From: Aeromonas piscicola
GTDB lineage: Bacteria > Pseudomonadota > Gammaproteobacteria > Enterobacterales > Aeromonadaceae
DNA length: 64,000 nucleotides
Direction: 5' to 3'
Assembly (NCBI RefSeq): GCF_000820005.1
Contig: NZ_CDBL01000090.1
Coordinates: 51,465 to 115,464, forward strand
A model generated the notes under the pieces. That model saw only the letters and a list, made by a program, of their open reading frames with translations. It was not told the origin of the DNA and ran no database searches. Positions 14,812 through 24,128 of this stretch are shown piece after piece. The position numbers and the translations under genes were made by a program. Numbering within the stretch: the stretch's first letter is position 1; each line of letters starts with the position of its first letter.

Positions 14812-16779
14812 TCAGTTATGTTGGATCGGCAGGCGAATATGGAACTGGGCGCCGTTGCCCGGCTCGCTGACGCAGTTGATACGGCCACGCAGCAGTTGCA
14901 CCACCAGGTTGTAGATGATGTGGGTGCCGAGTCCGCTGCCGCCCTGGCCCCGCTTGGAGGTGACGAAGGGGTCGAAGATGCGCGGCAGTATCTCGGGCGG
15001 GATACCGCGGCCGTTGTCGCTGTAGTCGATCATCAGCTCCTCACCCAGCTGCTCCACCTTGATGGTGATCTTCTTCGGCTTGTCCCAGTTGTCGAAGCCA
15101 TGGTTGATGGAGTTGAGGATCAGGTTGGAATAGATCTGGGTGAAGCTGCCGGGGAAGGAGAAGATCGACAGCTTGGGATCGCACTGGATATCCACCTCGC
15201 ACTGGGCCTTCTTCAGCTTGTGGCCGAGGGAGACCACCACCTGATGCAGGTTGTCGGCGAGGCTGAAGTTGTAACGTGCCTCGGACGACTGATCGACCGC
15301 CACCTGCTTGAAGCTGGCAATCAGCTCCGAGGCGCGTCTCAGGTTGCCCTGCAGTAGTTGCATGGACTCGTCGAGGTTGACGGTGAATTCGTTGAGATAG
15401 GATCGCGATAGCTGCTTGGAGTCGATGTGCAGCTTGAAGTCGGCCACCCGTTCCTGCAGATAGGAGGAGGCGGTCACGCTGATGCCGATGGGGGTGTTGA
15501 TCTCGTGCGCCACGCCGGCCACCAGCGAGCCGAGGGAGGCCATCTTCTCCGATTCCACCAGAGTCTGCTGCGCCTGTTTCAGGTCGTCGTAGGCCTTGCC
15601 CAGCTGATCGTTGGCGTCGCTCAGGCTGCGGGTTCGCTCCACCACCTTGCCTTCCAGCTGTTCGTTGAGGGAGATGATCTCCCGCTCCACCTTCTTGAGG
15701 CGGGTGATGTCATAGCCGAACCCGATCAGATACTTGAGGTTGATGCCCTCGTAGAAGGGGGCAAAGGTCCACTGCAGCACCAGTTCATGGCCCTGCTGGT
15801 CATGCATGATGACCTCTTTGTCCTCGATGGAACCGTGATCGGCCAGGATCAGCGCCAGCTCTTCACGCTGTTCCTTGCTGACGAACAGATCCAGCCAGCT
15901 GTGCTGCAAGATCTCCTGCTGGTGGTAGCCGGTCAGCAGTATGGCGGCCGGGTTGATGCTGGCGATGGTGAGATTGGGTTCCATGCAGCAGATGAGCATG
16001 TTGGCCGAGTTGATCAGGGTGGCGGAGAAGTCCCGCTCCTGTTGCAGCTGTTCCGCCGCCTGATGGCGCGCCGCAAATTCGTCGTTCAGCCGTGTTCGCA
16101 TCTGGTTGAGGGTGGCGACCAGGGTATCCAGCTCATCGGGTTTCTTGCGGGGTAGAGGGCGCCCCTCCAGCGTCAGTTCTATGGCCAGCCGATCCAGATT
16201 GAATTTCTGGGCATAGGTGGCGATGCGGTTGAGGTGACGAACCACCAGATAGTAAATGATGATCAGGATGCAGAATGAGACCACCAAGGTCTTGATGGTC
16301 TGGCTGACCATGATGAGCACGGATTTTTCGATAAGGCGCTGGTAGATCTGTTCGAGGGAGGCGGCGACGAACAGCTTGCCGACCACTTCACCCTGATAGG
16401 TGAGATTGAACTCGCGGGAGATGTCGTAGCTTTCACGCTCCACCCCCTGGGTCAGCAGCGGCACTTCCGAGTTGCCGAGCATCTCCTTGACCATCACGAA
16501 CTGCATGTTGGGCAGGTTCATGATGCCTTCTATCTGTACCTTGACCTGCTCCTCATCGAGGTTCCACAGGCTGGCGGCGATGGGTTGCAGGAAGGAGGCC
16601 TCGATCTGGCCGATGCTGTCCTCGATGACGGCGACATCCTTGCGGTAATCCCAGGCAAGTTGCAACACCGTAATGATCATCGCCAATACGGTACTGCACA
16701 CCAGAATGTAGGAGAGCAGGCGGTATGAGAGCCCGTTACGGCCGACGGCCCTCGCGGTCTTGGAGAAGAGTCCTGACAT
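14812..16779 (-). CDS. Membrane sensor histidine kinase with PAS domain, orphan
   Basis: A 655-residue kinase. A TM helix near residues 20-42 is followed by a periplasmic region of about 120 residues (SIGQIEASFLQPIAASLWNLD), a second TM near 170-190, and a HAMP-like linker. Next come a PAS domain (INSANMLICCMEPNLTIASINPAAI near 255-280, GYDITRLKK at its end), a coiled coil, the H box MASLGSLVAGVAHEINTPIG near 430-450, and the ATPase boxes LILNSINHGF, DNGRGIP and KRGQGGSGLGTHI. No response-regulator gene adjoins it, so its partner is encoded elsewhere. The start at 16779 is preferred because AAGGA precedes it; an ATG at 16809 has no SD. The signal is unknown. Confidence 0.88.
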   Translation of the reverse strand: MSGLFSKTARAVGRNGLSYRLLSYILVCSTVLAMIITVLQLAWDYRKDVAVIEDSIGQIEASFLQPIAASLWNLDEEQVKVQIEGIMNLPNMQFVMVKEMLGNSEVPLLTQGVERESYDISREFNLTYQGEVVGKLFVAASLEQIYQRLIEKSVLIMVSQTIKTLVVSFCILIIIYYLVVRHLNRIATYAQKFNLDRLAIELTLEGRPLPRKKPDELDTLVATLNQMRTRLNDEFAARHQAAEQLQQERDFSATLINSANMLICCMEPNLTIASINPAAILLTGYHQQEILQHSWLDLFVSKEQREELALILADHGSIEDKEVIMHDQQGHELVLQWTFAPFYEGINLKYLIGFGYDITRLKKVEREIISLNEQLEGKVVERTRSLSDANDQLGKAYDDLKQAQQTLVESEKMASLGSLVAGVAHEINTPIGISVTASSYLQERVADFKLHIDSKQLSRSYLNEFTVNLDESMQLLQGNLRRASELIASFKQVAVDQSSEARYNFSLADNLHQVVVSLGHKLKKAQCEVDIQCDPKLSIFSFPGSFTQIYSNLILNSINHGFDNWDKPKKITIKVEQLGEELMIDYSDNGRGIPPEILPRIFDPFVTSKRGQGGSGLGTHIIYNLVVQLLRGRINCVSEPGNGAQFHIRLPIQHN

Positions 16780-16858
16780 GGCGTCCTTGCGGTCTGGATA
16801 TATTGCCATTTAGTTTAACTGCTTCATGCACTTATGTCGTGTTTCGTTAGCGGGATAA

Positions 16859-16884
16859 AAAAAGGCCCCGAATCGGGGCCTTTT
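16859..16884 (-). terminator. Intrinsic terminator of the efflux operon
   Basis: AAAAAGGCCCCGA-AT-CGGGGCCTTTT forms an 11-bp stem with T runs in both directions. It lies 17 bp beyond the RND stop codon and upstream of the sensor kinase, so it mainly closes the tetR-MFP-RND transcript. Confidence 0.88.
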
Positions 16885-16900
16885 GCATTCAAGTCGGTAA

Positions 16901-19900
16901 TCAATGACTCCCTTTCGCCTTGGGCGGAATGGATTCATCAAACACGGGCAAGGGTTTGTGCTCGGAGGCCAGGTAGGTGTAAATCACCGGCAGCACGAAC
17001 AGGGTGAAGATGGTGCCGATCGCCAGACCGGCCACTATCACTATGCCGATGCTGAAGCGCTGGGCCGCACCGGCGCCAGCCGCGTACAGCAGCGGGATCA
17101 GACCCGCGATCATGGCCGCCGTGGTCATCAGGATGGGGCGCAGCCGCACCTTGGCCGCCTGCATCACAGCCTGGGTCCGGTTCAGACCGTGCAGCAGCTG
17201 CTCCTCCTTCGCCACTTCGCAGATCAGGATCCCGTGCTTGGTAATCAAGCCCACAAGCGTGATCAGCCCCACCTGGGAGTAGATGTTCATGGTGGCCATG
17301 CCCCACGCCAGTGCAATCAAGGCACCACTGATGGCGAGCGGGACCGACACCATGATCACCAGCGGGTCACGTACCGATTCGAACTGGATGGCCAGCACCA
17401 AGAAGATGATGGCCAGCGCCAGCGCGAAGGTGGCATAGAGGGCGTTGCCTTCGGTCACGAACTGGCGAGCCTCACCCATGAAGTCGTAGCGATAGCCTTG
17501 CGGCAGCTTCTCTTCGGCTGTGGTCTTGAACCAGTTGATCGCGTCTCCCATGGCCACACCCGGTGCCGGTACTGCGCCTATGGTGGCGGAGTTCAGCTGG
17601 TTGAAGTGGGGCAGGGCACGGGGTTCACCCACGACTTCGATGTTGATCAGGCTGCCCAGCGGGATGGATTTGCCGTCGGCCGCCCGCACGTAGTAACCCT
17701 TCATGGATTCCGGGTTCATGCGGTATTTGCGCTCGACCTGGGGGATCACCTCGTAGGAGCGGCCATCCAGGTCGATGCGGTTGACGTAACCGTCCGCCAT
17801 CATGGTGCCCATGGTGATGCCTATGTCCTGCATGGTGATGCCGTAGGCACCCGCCTTGTCCTTGTCGATCTTGATCTTCATGGTGGCGGAGTCGTAGTTC
17901 AGATCGAGATCCGAATAGACGAACTGGCCATTGGCCTGGGCGGCCGTCAGCATCTCGCTGGCGATCAGGAACAGACTCTCGAAGCTGTTCGGGGTGGTGA
18001 TGACGAACTGGATCGGCAAGCCGCTCGATGCACCCGGCAGTTCAGGGAACTGGAAGGTGGTGATGGCCATCCCTGGGATGTCCTTCACCAGTCCGGCGAC
18101 CCGATCCAGCACCTCTTTCTGGCTCGCTTCACGCTGGCTCCAGGGCACCATGGAGGCGATACCAAACGCCTGATTGGCGTTGAATACCCCGGAGAAGACC
18201 TGGGAGTAGGCGATTTCCGGCTGCTCATCCAGGATCTTGTTCACGTCCGCCATGGTGTTTTCGATGTAGTCCAGGTTGGCGTTGGAGGGCGCGGTGCCCA
18301 GTACCGCCATGACGCCTTTGTCTTCCGACGGTGCCAGCTCGCTCGGGATGAACTTGAACAGCAGCGGCAGGCTGCCGAATACAATGACGGCGAACACCAC
18401 GACCACGATGCGCTTCTGCATCACGGCGTGCAGCATGCGGTCGTAGCGTTCAGTCATCCGATCCAGCAGGTGATGCACTGTGCTCTCGAACTTGCCTGGC
18501 TGCTCGTTGGCCTTGAGCATTTTGGCGCACATCATGGGTGACAGGGTCAGCGCTATGATGCCGGAGACGAAGACCGCCCCCGCCAGAGTCAGCGCGAACT
18601 CCTTGAACAGGGAACCGGTGATGCCCCCCATCAGGGCGATCGGCGCATACACGGCGGCCAGGGTGACCGTCATGGCGATAACCGGCACGGCTATCTCGCG
18701 GGTCCCTATGATGGCGGCCCGGAAGGGCTCCTCCCCCTGCTTGATGTGGCGGTCGACGTTCTCCAGCACCACTATGGCGTCATCCACCACCAGACCGATC
18801 GCCAGCACCATGGCCAGCAGTGTCATCAGGTTTATCGAGAAGCCGAACAGATCCATCATCATCACCACGCCAATCAGACTGAGCGGTATTGTGATAATCG
18901 GGATGATGACCGCGCGGAACGAGCCGAGGAACAGGGTGATCACCACCAGTACGATGGCGGCCGCCTCCAGTATGGTCTTGATGACTTCGTGGATGGACTC
19001 GTTGATGGCGATGGTGGAGTCATACAGCACGTTGGCCTGCATGGTGCTCGGCATGTTGCTCTTCAGGCTCGGCAGCAACTCCAGTACATCGTGGGCAATG
19101 TTGATGGGGTTGGCGGTCGGGGCCGCGTTGACCGCCATGACCACGGCTTCGCGGCCGTTGGCACTGGCGCGGTAGATGTCGTGGCTCTTCTCCAGCGTCA
19201 CCTTGGCGATGTCGGAGAGGCGGATCACCTTGCCGTCACGGGTCGCCACCACCAGACGCTTCAGCTCGTCGACATCCTTGACCTGAGTCTCGGCATTGCC
19301 GTTGAACAGGGTGAAGTAACCGGTCGCCTGACCTGTCGCCGACTGATAGTTGTTGCTGTTGAGCACAGTCATCACGTCGCTTGAGGTCAGATTGAAGGCC
19401 GCCATCTTGGCCGGATCCAGCCATACCCGCAGGGCAAACTCGACACCGCCGTAGAGGTCAACCTTGGACACGCCGCCCACGGTAAACAGCTGCGGCTTGA
19501 TAACCCGCTCCAGATAGTCGGTGATCTGGCTGGAGTTCAGCTCCGGGCTGGTAAAGCCGAGGTAGAGCACCGCCGTGGTGGAGCCGGTGGAGGAGGTGAC
19601 CGAGGGGTCTTCCGCCTCTTTCGGCAGTTGGGATCGCACCGAGTTGACCTTGGCCAGTATGTCAGACAGCGCGGCGTTCGGGTCGGTGTTCAGCTTCATG
19701 AAGGCCGTCACGGTGGAGCTGCCCAGCTGGCTGGAGGAGGTCATGAAGTCGATGTTGTCGGCTTGCGCCACCGCCTGCTCCAGCGGCTGGGTGATGAAGC
19801 CCTGGATCAGGTCGGCACTGGCACCGTAGTAGCTGGTGCTGACCGTGATCACCGTATTGGTGACCTCGGGGTACTCCCGTACCTGCATCTTGAAGATGGC

Positions 19901-19981
19901 CTGAAAGCCCAGCAGGGCGATCAGGAAGCTGAGCGAGATCGCCAGCACAGGCCGTTTTATGAATATGTCAGTAAATCGCAT
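16901..19981 (-). CDS. RND efflux pump inner-membrane subunit (HAE1 family)
   Basis: A 1026-residue proton-driven drug exporter. It starts MRFTDIFIKRPVLAISLSFL and has 12 TM helices and two large periplasmic loops. Family motifs present are GLVVDDAIVVLENVDRH in TM4 near residue 400, carrying the paired proton-relay aspartates, the repeated APIALMGG region in the TM6 area, and QFESVRDPLVIMVSVPLA near 870. It is similar in size to AcrB and most like the VexH/MexI group rather than AcrB proper; this placement is by eye. It forms an operon with the upstream MFP (15 bp gap) and TetR. No outer-membrane channel gene is present, so a TolC-type partner must come from elsewhere. Confidence 0.93.
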   Translation of the reverse strand: MRFTDIFIKRPVLAISLSFLIALLGFQAIFKMQVREYPEVTNTVITVSTSYYGASADLIQGFITQPLEQAVAQADNIDFMTSSSQLGSSTVTAFMKLNTDPNAALSDILAKVNSVRSQLPKEAEDPSVTSSTGSTTAVLYLGFTSPELNSSQITDYLERVIKPQLFTVGGVSKVDLYGGVEFALRVWLDPAKMAAFNLTSSDVMTVLNSNNYQSATGQATGYFTLFNGNAETQVKDVDELKRLVVATRDGKVIRLSDIAKVTLEKSHDIYRASANGREAVVMAVNAAPTANPINIAHDVLELLPSLKSNMPSTMQANVLYDSTIAINESIHEVIKTILEAAAIVLVVITLFLGSFRAVIIPIITIPLSLIGVVMMMDLFGFSINLMTLLAMVLAIGLVVDDAIVVLENVDRHIKQGEEPFRAAIIGTREIAVPVIAMTVTLAAVYAPIALMGGITGSLFKEFALTLAGAVFVSGIIALTLSPMMCAKMLKANEQPGKFESTVHHLLDRMTERYDRMLHAVMQKRIVVVVFAVIVFGSLPLLFKFIPSELAPSEDKGVMAVLGTAPSNANLDYIENTMADVNKILDEQPEIAYSQVFSGVFNANQAFGIASMVPWSQREASQKEVLDRVAGLVKDIPGMAITTFQFPELPGASSGLPIQFVITTPNSFESLFLIASEMLTAAQANGQFVYSDLDLNYDSATMKIKIDKDKAGAYGITMQDIGITMGTMMADGYVNRIDLDGRSYEVIPQVERKYRMNPESMKGYYVRAADGKSIPLGSLINIEVVGEPRALPHFNQLNSATIGAVPAPGVAMGDAINWFKTTAEEKLPQGYRYDFMGEARQFVTEGNALYATFALALAIIFLVLAIQFESVRDPLVIMVSVPLAISGALIALAWGMATMNIYSQVGLITLVGLITKHGILICEVAKEEQLLHGLNRTQAVMQAAKVRLRPILMTTAAMIAGLIPLLYAAGAGAAQRFSIGIVIVAGLAIGTIFTLFVLPVIYTYLASEHKPLPVFDESIPPKAKGSH

Positions 19982-19996
19982 TGCAGATCTCCGCGC

Positions 19997-21103
19997 TTAC
20001 AGCATCGGGGTTTGTGCCGGAACGGCCAGGGCATCGTTTTCGACCACGCGCACCTTGGTGTCGTTGCTCAGGCGAACCTGGCCCGACAGCACAATCTCGT
20101 CCCCGGCCTTGATACCGGACAGCACATGTACGTCATTGCCGCGACGTTCGCCCGCCTTGACCACGACCTGCTTGGCCCGCTTCATGCCGTCCACCTCGTG
20201 GATGACATAGACGTTTTCGCCATACAGGGTGAAGGAGATGGCCGATTGCGGGATCACCATCTGCTCTTTCACCGTGGGCAGTATGATGCTGGCGCGGGCG
20301 AACATGCCGGAACGGAGCTGACCCTCGTTGTTCGGGATGTCAGCCTGTACTTGGATCAGGCCGCTCTGGTAGTTGACGGCCGGTTCGATGGCGGTGATGT
20401 GGCCGTCAAACTGGGTCTGGGGATAGGCATCCACGTTGATCTTGATGATCTGGCCCAGGGTGATTTTCGAGATGTCGGTCTGGGGCACGGTGAAGCGCAG
20501 GCGCATCACGCTGGTGTCTTCCAGCCGCACTATATCGGTACCCGGTTGCAGGTACTGGCCGAGGAAGACGTTGCGCAAGCCGACAACACCGCCGAAGGGG
20601 GCGCGGACTTCACGACGGGCTATGGTCGCCTTCAGGCTCTCGATGTCGGCCTCCAGCGAACGGTAGCTGGCTTCGGCATCATCCAGCTGATCCTTGGAGA
20701 TGGAGCTCTTCTTGTAGAGGTTCTGGAATCGCTCGAATTTGGCACGCGCGGCTGGCAGCTTGGCTTGGGACGCTCGCAGATTGGCTCGCTCCACACTGGA
20801 GTCCAGGCTCAGCAGCAGCTGCTCCGCCTTGACCGGCTTGCCGGATTCGAAGGTGATGGCATCGATGGTGCCTGCCAGTTCGGTGGACAGCGTCACCCCC
20901 TGGTTCGGTTCGATGAAGCCGATCGCTTCTATGGTCGGTACCCAGTCCTGCGCCTTGGTCACCATGGCGGTCACCGGGAACTCGGGTTCAGGCCGGTTGG
21001 CCATGAACTCTGCAATCTTCTTCTGCTTGAACATATTGAAGCCGATGACGCTGCCGAACAGGGCAAGCGCTATCAGCAACATGATGGCCATCCACTTTTT
21101 CAT
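19997..21103 (-). CDS. RND efflux periplasmic adaptor (membrane fusion protein)
   Basis: A 368-residue HlyD/AcrA-type adaptor bridging the RND pump and the outer-membrane channel. The N-terminal membrane anchor is MKKWMAIMLLIALALFGSVI, with no lipobox cysteine, so it is membrane-spanned rather than lipidated. A lipoyl/biotinyl half-motif (VTLSTELAGTIDAITFESGKPV) follows, then an alpha-helical hairpin (residues about 100-165), the second lipoyl half (REVRAPFGGVVGLRNVFLGQYL) and a beta barrel (IKINVDAYPQTQFDGHITAI). The start overlaps the tetR stop as ATGA, implying translational coupling. Confidence 0.93.
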   Translation of the reverse strand: MKKWMAIMLLIALALFGSVIGFNMFKQKKIAEFMANRPEPEFPVTAMVTKAQDWVPTIEAIGFIEPNQGVTLSTELAGTIDAITFESGKPVKAEQLLLSLDSSVERANLRASQAKLPAARAKFERFQNLYKKSSISKDQLDDAEASYRSLEADIESLKATIARREVRAPFGGVVGLRNVFLGQYLQPGTDIVRLEDTSVMRLRFTVPQTDISKITLGQIIKINVDAYPQTQFDGHITAIEPAVNYQSGLIQVQADIPNNEGQLRSGMFARASIILPTVKEQMVIPQSAISFTLYGENVYVIHEVDGMKRAKQVVVKAGERRGNDVHVLSGIKAGDEIVLSGQVRLSNDTKVRVVENDALAVPAQTPML

Positions 21104-21690
21104 GAACAGGCTCCTGAGGTGGAAAAGTTGGGGTTTAAAATGGCATTCCAGCTGGCCCGGATCACGGCTTCCAGCTGTTCTTGCGTCAGTTCAAAGTGGT
21201 GAACCTGGCGTTGCAACGCCAGACTTCCCACGCAATCCAGGCTCAGCACCTGCAGTGCCCGGACGGGTAGATCGATAAACAGACCTTGTTCACGTCCCCG
21301 TTCGAAGAAGCGATCCAGAGGTGCCCAAGCGGCCATGATGACCGGGTCTTTCTCCAGCTCGGCTCCCAGCGGAGAGCTCTCATACTGCAACTTGCATTTG
21401 AGCGCGTTGGGCTCGTCGGCAAAAATGGCGTGGATGTTGAGCCACAAGCGCCGAAATTGCTGAAACGAGACCTCCTCTATCTGCACCCCTTCCATGACCA
21501 GGGGATGACACTGGAGTATGGTGTGTTGATAGAGCTGGCGGATCAGATCATCTTTGTCGCTGAAGTAGCGATAGATGGTGCCCGCCGCGACCTTGGCTTT
21601 CTTGGCCACTACGGCAATGGATAGGCCGTGGAAACCCTGCTCGCCGAGTACTTCATGCGCCGCATTGAAAATGCGTTCTTTCTTGTTCAT
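21100..21690 (-). CDS. TetR-family repressor of the efflux operon
   Basis: A 196-residue regulator. The N-terminal helix-turn-helix reads RIFNAAHEVLGEQGFHGLSIAVVAKKAKVAAGTIYRYFSDKDDLI (residues 5-49). The C-terminal ligand domain resembles AcrR-like sensors (SFQQFRRLWLNIHAIFADEP). I place the start at 21690, where the canonical TetR length begins; the frame stays open upstream but would read through the operator. It overlaps the MFP gene by 4 bp and so is the first gene of the operon it presumably represses. Confidence 0.9.
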   Translation of the reverse strand: MNKKERIFNAAHEVLGEQGFHGLSIAVVAKKAKVAAGTIYRYFSDKDDLIRQLYQHTILQCHPLVMEGVQIEEVSFQQFRRLWLNIHAIFADEPNALKCKLQYESSPLGAELEKDPVIMAAWAPLDRFFERGREQGLFIDLPVRALQVLSLDCVGSLALQRQVHHFELTQEQLEAVIRASWNAILNPNFSTSGACS

Positions 21691-21710
21691 GACTCGATTA
21701 TCACAACGGC

Positions 21711-21728
21711 TGAATGAACGTTCATTCA
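21711..21728. promoter_or_regulatory. TetR operator, perfect 18-bp palindrome
   Basis: TGAATGAACGTTCATTCA is a perfect inverted repeat located 20 bp upstream of the tetR start. The TGAATGAA half-site and its position between the promoter region and the start codon are typical of AcrR/VexR-type autorepressors. Confidence 0.8.
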
Positions 21729-21898
21729 TTTTAGGGGGGCCTTGAGGCAAGTCAAGTTCTGCTGCGCGCTTGGCCACCATAGTGGGGGGACAAAGTAACG
21801 GGGGAGGACTGGATCCAGCCTGAATGAAGGAAAAATGGCATAAAATAGCCATAAGCGATGGAAAAACAAGCGGTTGATTCAACGCAGGCAAAAAAGTG

Positions 21899-21934
21899 TA
21901 GACAAGCATGCTCCCATCATCAATAATGCGCCCC
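21899..21934 (+). promoter_or_regulatory. Promoter of the tRNA operon, stringent type
   Basis: TAGACA (21899-21904, 5/6 to the -35), a 17-bp spacer, and AATAAT (21922-21927, 5/6 to the -10) are followed directly by a GCGCCCC discriminator. A GC-rich discriminator is typical of stable-RNA promoters repressed by ppGpp/DksA. Confidence 0.7.
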
Positions 21935-21947
21935 GTTCGACAGCGTA

Positions 21948-22024
<77 letters not shown>

Positions 22025-22074
22025 TCAAACGTGCGCCAGTTAAACGGGCGTTGTTGTGGAACGAAAACAGCTGT

Positions 22075-22151
22075 GGTGGCTGTAGCTCAGTTGGTAGAGT
22101 CCCGGATTGTGATTCCGGTTGTCGTGGGTTCGAGCCCCATCAGCCACCCCA
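22075..22151 (+). tRNA. tRNA-His (anticodon GTG)
   Basis: The acceptor GTGGCTG pairs with CAGCCAC, and the extra G-1 at 22075 sits opposite C73, the identity feature of tRNA-His. The anticodon arm CCGGATTGTGATTCCGG contains GTG. The T-arm is GTGGG-TTCGAGC-CCCAT, and CCA is encoded. Confidence 0.97.
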
Positions 22152-22171
22152 TTTTACAGCTTGTCAGGTAT

Positions 22172-22257
22172 GCGAAGGTGGCGGAATTGGTAGACGCGCT
22201 AGCTTCAGGTGTTAGTGCCCCCCGGGTGTGAGGGTTCGAGTCCCTCTCTTCGCACCA
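22172..22257 (+). tRNA. tRNA-Leu (anticodon CAG)
   Basis: An 86-nt class II tRNA with a long variable arm (TGCCCCCCGGGTGTGA). The acceptor GCGAAGG pairs with TCTTCGC, and the anticodon loop TTCAGGT contains CAG. ACCA is encoded. Third in the operon. Confidence 0.96.
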
Positions 22258-22330
22258 TACTTGCTGTATGACGAGGATGACCGATTGGGTCGTCTTTGTG
22301 CTTTAGAGTACTTTAGAAAGAAAATTGTCT

Positions 22331-22407
<77 letters not shown>

Positions 22408-22414
22408 TATTCAG

Positions 22415-22440
22415 AAAAACCTCGCTTCGGCGAGGTTTTT
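22415..22440 (+). terminator. Terminator of the tRNA operon
   Basis: AAAAACCTCGC-TTCG-GCGAGGTTTTT is an 11-bp stem with a UUCG tetraloop and a T run, located 8 bp after tRNA-Pro. Confidence 0.95.
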
Positions 22441-22593
22441 CGCTTTCTGGCGTTTGCCATCTCTCCTGTCGTCACACCTTGTCACGTCTGTTTACACTTC
22501 TGTTGGCACTTTCTCGCCACGGCTTCGGGTATGCTGGGCCACAGACCCACAGCAAGTGGGCATCATTGAACACATTTCAGGCCAACATGTCAT

Positions 22594-23106
22594 ATGCACC
22601 CTAATATCGTTCGTGTCAGCACGCTGGCGCTTGTTGTCGTGGCCCTCAGTGGCTGTTCGTTCAAACCCAAGCCGGATGAGATCCTGATGGGCGCCGCGCC
22701 CAGGCAGGCCGCCGATACTCCCGCCACTCTGGTGACCAGCGCTGGTTTCTGCGTGGCATTGAATGCCCAGGATCAGCTGATCACCCAGCCTTGCGACCAG
22801 ACTGCCCGTCAGCAGTTCAGCTGGGATGCCGGTGCCTTGCAGCTCCAGCAGCGTTGTCTGGTGGCCAAGGGAGGGAGTGAGCTCACCATGACGGAGTGTC
22901 AGGAGGAAAGTCGTCAATGGCAGTGGCAGGAGGATCGCCTGTTCAACCGCAAGGTCGAGCTCTGCCTGGATGTCGCCGGGAGCCGTCACAAGCCCGGTAC
23001 ACCGCTGCGGCTGACGGATTGCTACGGCGGCGCCAACCAGAGCTTCGAGTGGAAGAGTGAAACGAACGTGCTGGACCAGCTGAACCTGAAGAGCCTCATC
23101 TGGTGA
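22594..23106 (+). CDS. Lipoprotein with a ricin-B/QxW-type lectin domain
   Basis: A 170-residue putative outer-membrane or periplasmic lipoprotein. The signal peptide ends in the lipobox LSGC (cysteine near residue 21), followed by S-F, so outer-membrane retention is expected by the +2 rule. The body has three QxW-like repeats at even spacing (RQQFSW, SRQWQW, NQSFEW), paired cysteines (GFCVALN, QRCLVAK, ELCLDVAG) and LRLTDCYGG. These are the marks of a beta-trefoil carbohydrate-binding fold. The family is inferred from repeats only; the ligand is unknown. It is monocistronic, downstream of the tRNA terminator. Confidence 0.75.
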   Translation: MHPNIVRVSTLALVVVALSGCSFKPKPDEILMGAAPRQAADTPATLVTSAGFCVALNAQDQLITQPCDQTARQQFSWDAGALQLQQRCLVAKGGSELTMTECQEESRQWQWQEDRLFNRKVELCLDVAGSRHKPGTPLRLTDCYGGANQSFEWKSETNVLDQLNLKSLIW

Positions 23107-23225
23107 GGCTTTTGAGATGGGTAGAGATCGCAGTTGGGATGCGCAACGCTCCCTGCGTCTCGGTTTGAGATGTCGGCCGGAGCATCATGGATACCACGCA
23201 CGGGCGGTATCCATGACGGCAGGGA

Positions 23226-24041
23226 TCAGGCCGCGCCTGCGGTACTGATGGCGAACAGCTGTTCCAGATAGACGGCAACGCCATCTTCATCCGAACTCAG
23301 GGTCTGTTCGTGGTCTGCCAGGGCCAGCTTGAGGCGATCGTGGGCGTTGCCCATCACCACGCCGCGGCCCACCATGTTCAGCATCTCGAAGTCATTCATG
23401 CCATCCCCGAAGGCAACGGCCTGGGACATCTCCAGCCCGTGCTGCTCCAGCACTGCGCGCACGGCATTGCCCTTGTGCACCCCGGCGTGCATCACCTCGA
23501 GACAGTCCGGCAGGGAGAAGGTGACGTTGAGTCGATCACCATAATGCTGGTTGAGCTGGGCCTCGATCTGCAGCAGCTTCTCGTGGTCACCGATGTAAAA
23601 CACCTTGTTGATCTTGTCCATCGGATGGGTGGCGAGGTCGGTCAGGCGGTAGGTGAATCCAGATTCGTCATGGAATTGCAGCAACCAGGGTAGTTCCTCT
23701 TCCACCAGCCACTCGTCGCCATAGTAAACATTGAGGTGAATGGAGGGGTCGCGCTCCAGCGCGATCAGCTCGGCGGCCACGGCGGCTGGCAGCGCCTGAT
23801 TGAAGATGAGTTGATCCTGCTTGTCGTGCACCACGGCACCGTTGGAGGTGATGAGGTAGATGTCCAGCCCGAGCGTGTCGCGAATGCTGCGCACGTCCAC
23901 ATGGTGCCGGCCTGTGGCCACCACGAACTTGATCCCCTGTTCCACCAGACGGTGCAGGGTGTCACGGGTGCGGGGGGAGATCTGGTGCTGCTTGTTGAGC
24001 AGGGTGCCATCGAGATCGGATACAACTACCTTGAACATCAT
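23226..24041 (-). CDS. yigL: HAD-family Cof-type sugar/PLP phosphatase YigL
   Basis: A 271-residue cytoplasmic phosphatase with HAD motifs in order: SDLDGTLL near residues 8-15 (nucleophile Asp), ATGRHHVD near 42-49, TSNGAVVHD (IIb cap) near 63-71, and AFGDGMNDFEML near 211-222. The ATGRHHVD and ITSNGA wording and the position beside pldB match E. coli YigL, a PLP and sugar phosphate phosphatase. It is probably the last gene of the operon descending from gmk/spoT, 87 nt after pldB. Confidence 0.9.
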   Translation of the reverse strand: MMFKVVVSDLDGTLLNKQHQISPRTRDTLHRLVEQGIKFVVATGRHHVDVRSIRDTLGLDIYLITSNGAVVHDKQDQLIFNQALPAAVAAELIALERDPSIHLNVYYGDEWLVEEELPWLLQFHDESGFTYRLTDLATHPMDKINKVFYIGDHEKLLQIEAQLNQHYGDRLNVTFSLPDCLEVMHAGVHKGNAVRAVLEQHGLEMSQAVAFGDGMNDFEMLNMVGRGVVMGNAHDRLKLALADHEQTLSSDEDGVAVYLEQLFAISTAGAA

Positions 24042-24128
24042 TACCTCGGCATCAATTGAACGCCGGGGCAGTGTACCCCAGCGTTTTGCGTCACCCCATT
24101 TATTTAGGGATCCAAAAAATAACCAGTG

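Noticed and set aside
13314..14870. 518-codon open frame antisense to gorA
   Set aside because: Opposite-strand artefact; no signal, domain or start context.
16904..18541. 545-codon open frame antisense to the RND gene
   Set aside because: His/Gln/Asp-rich shadow of the efflux gene; no support.
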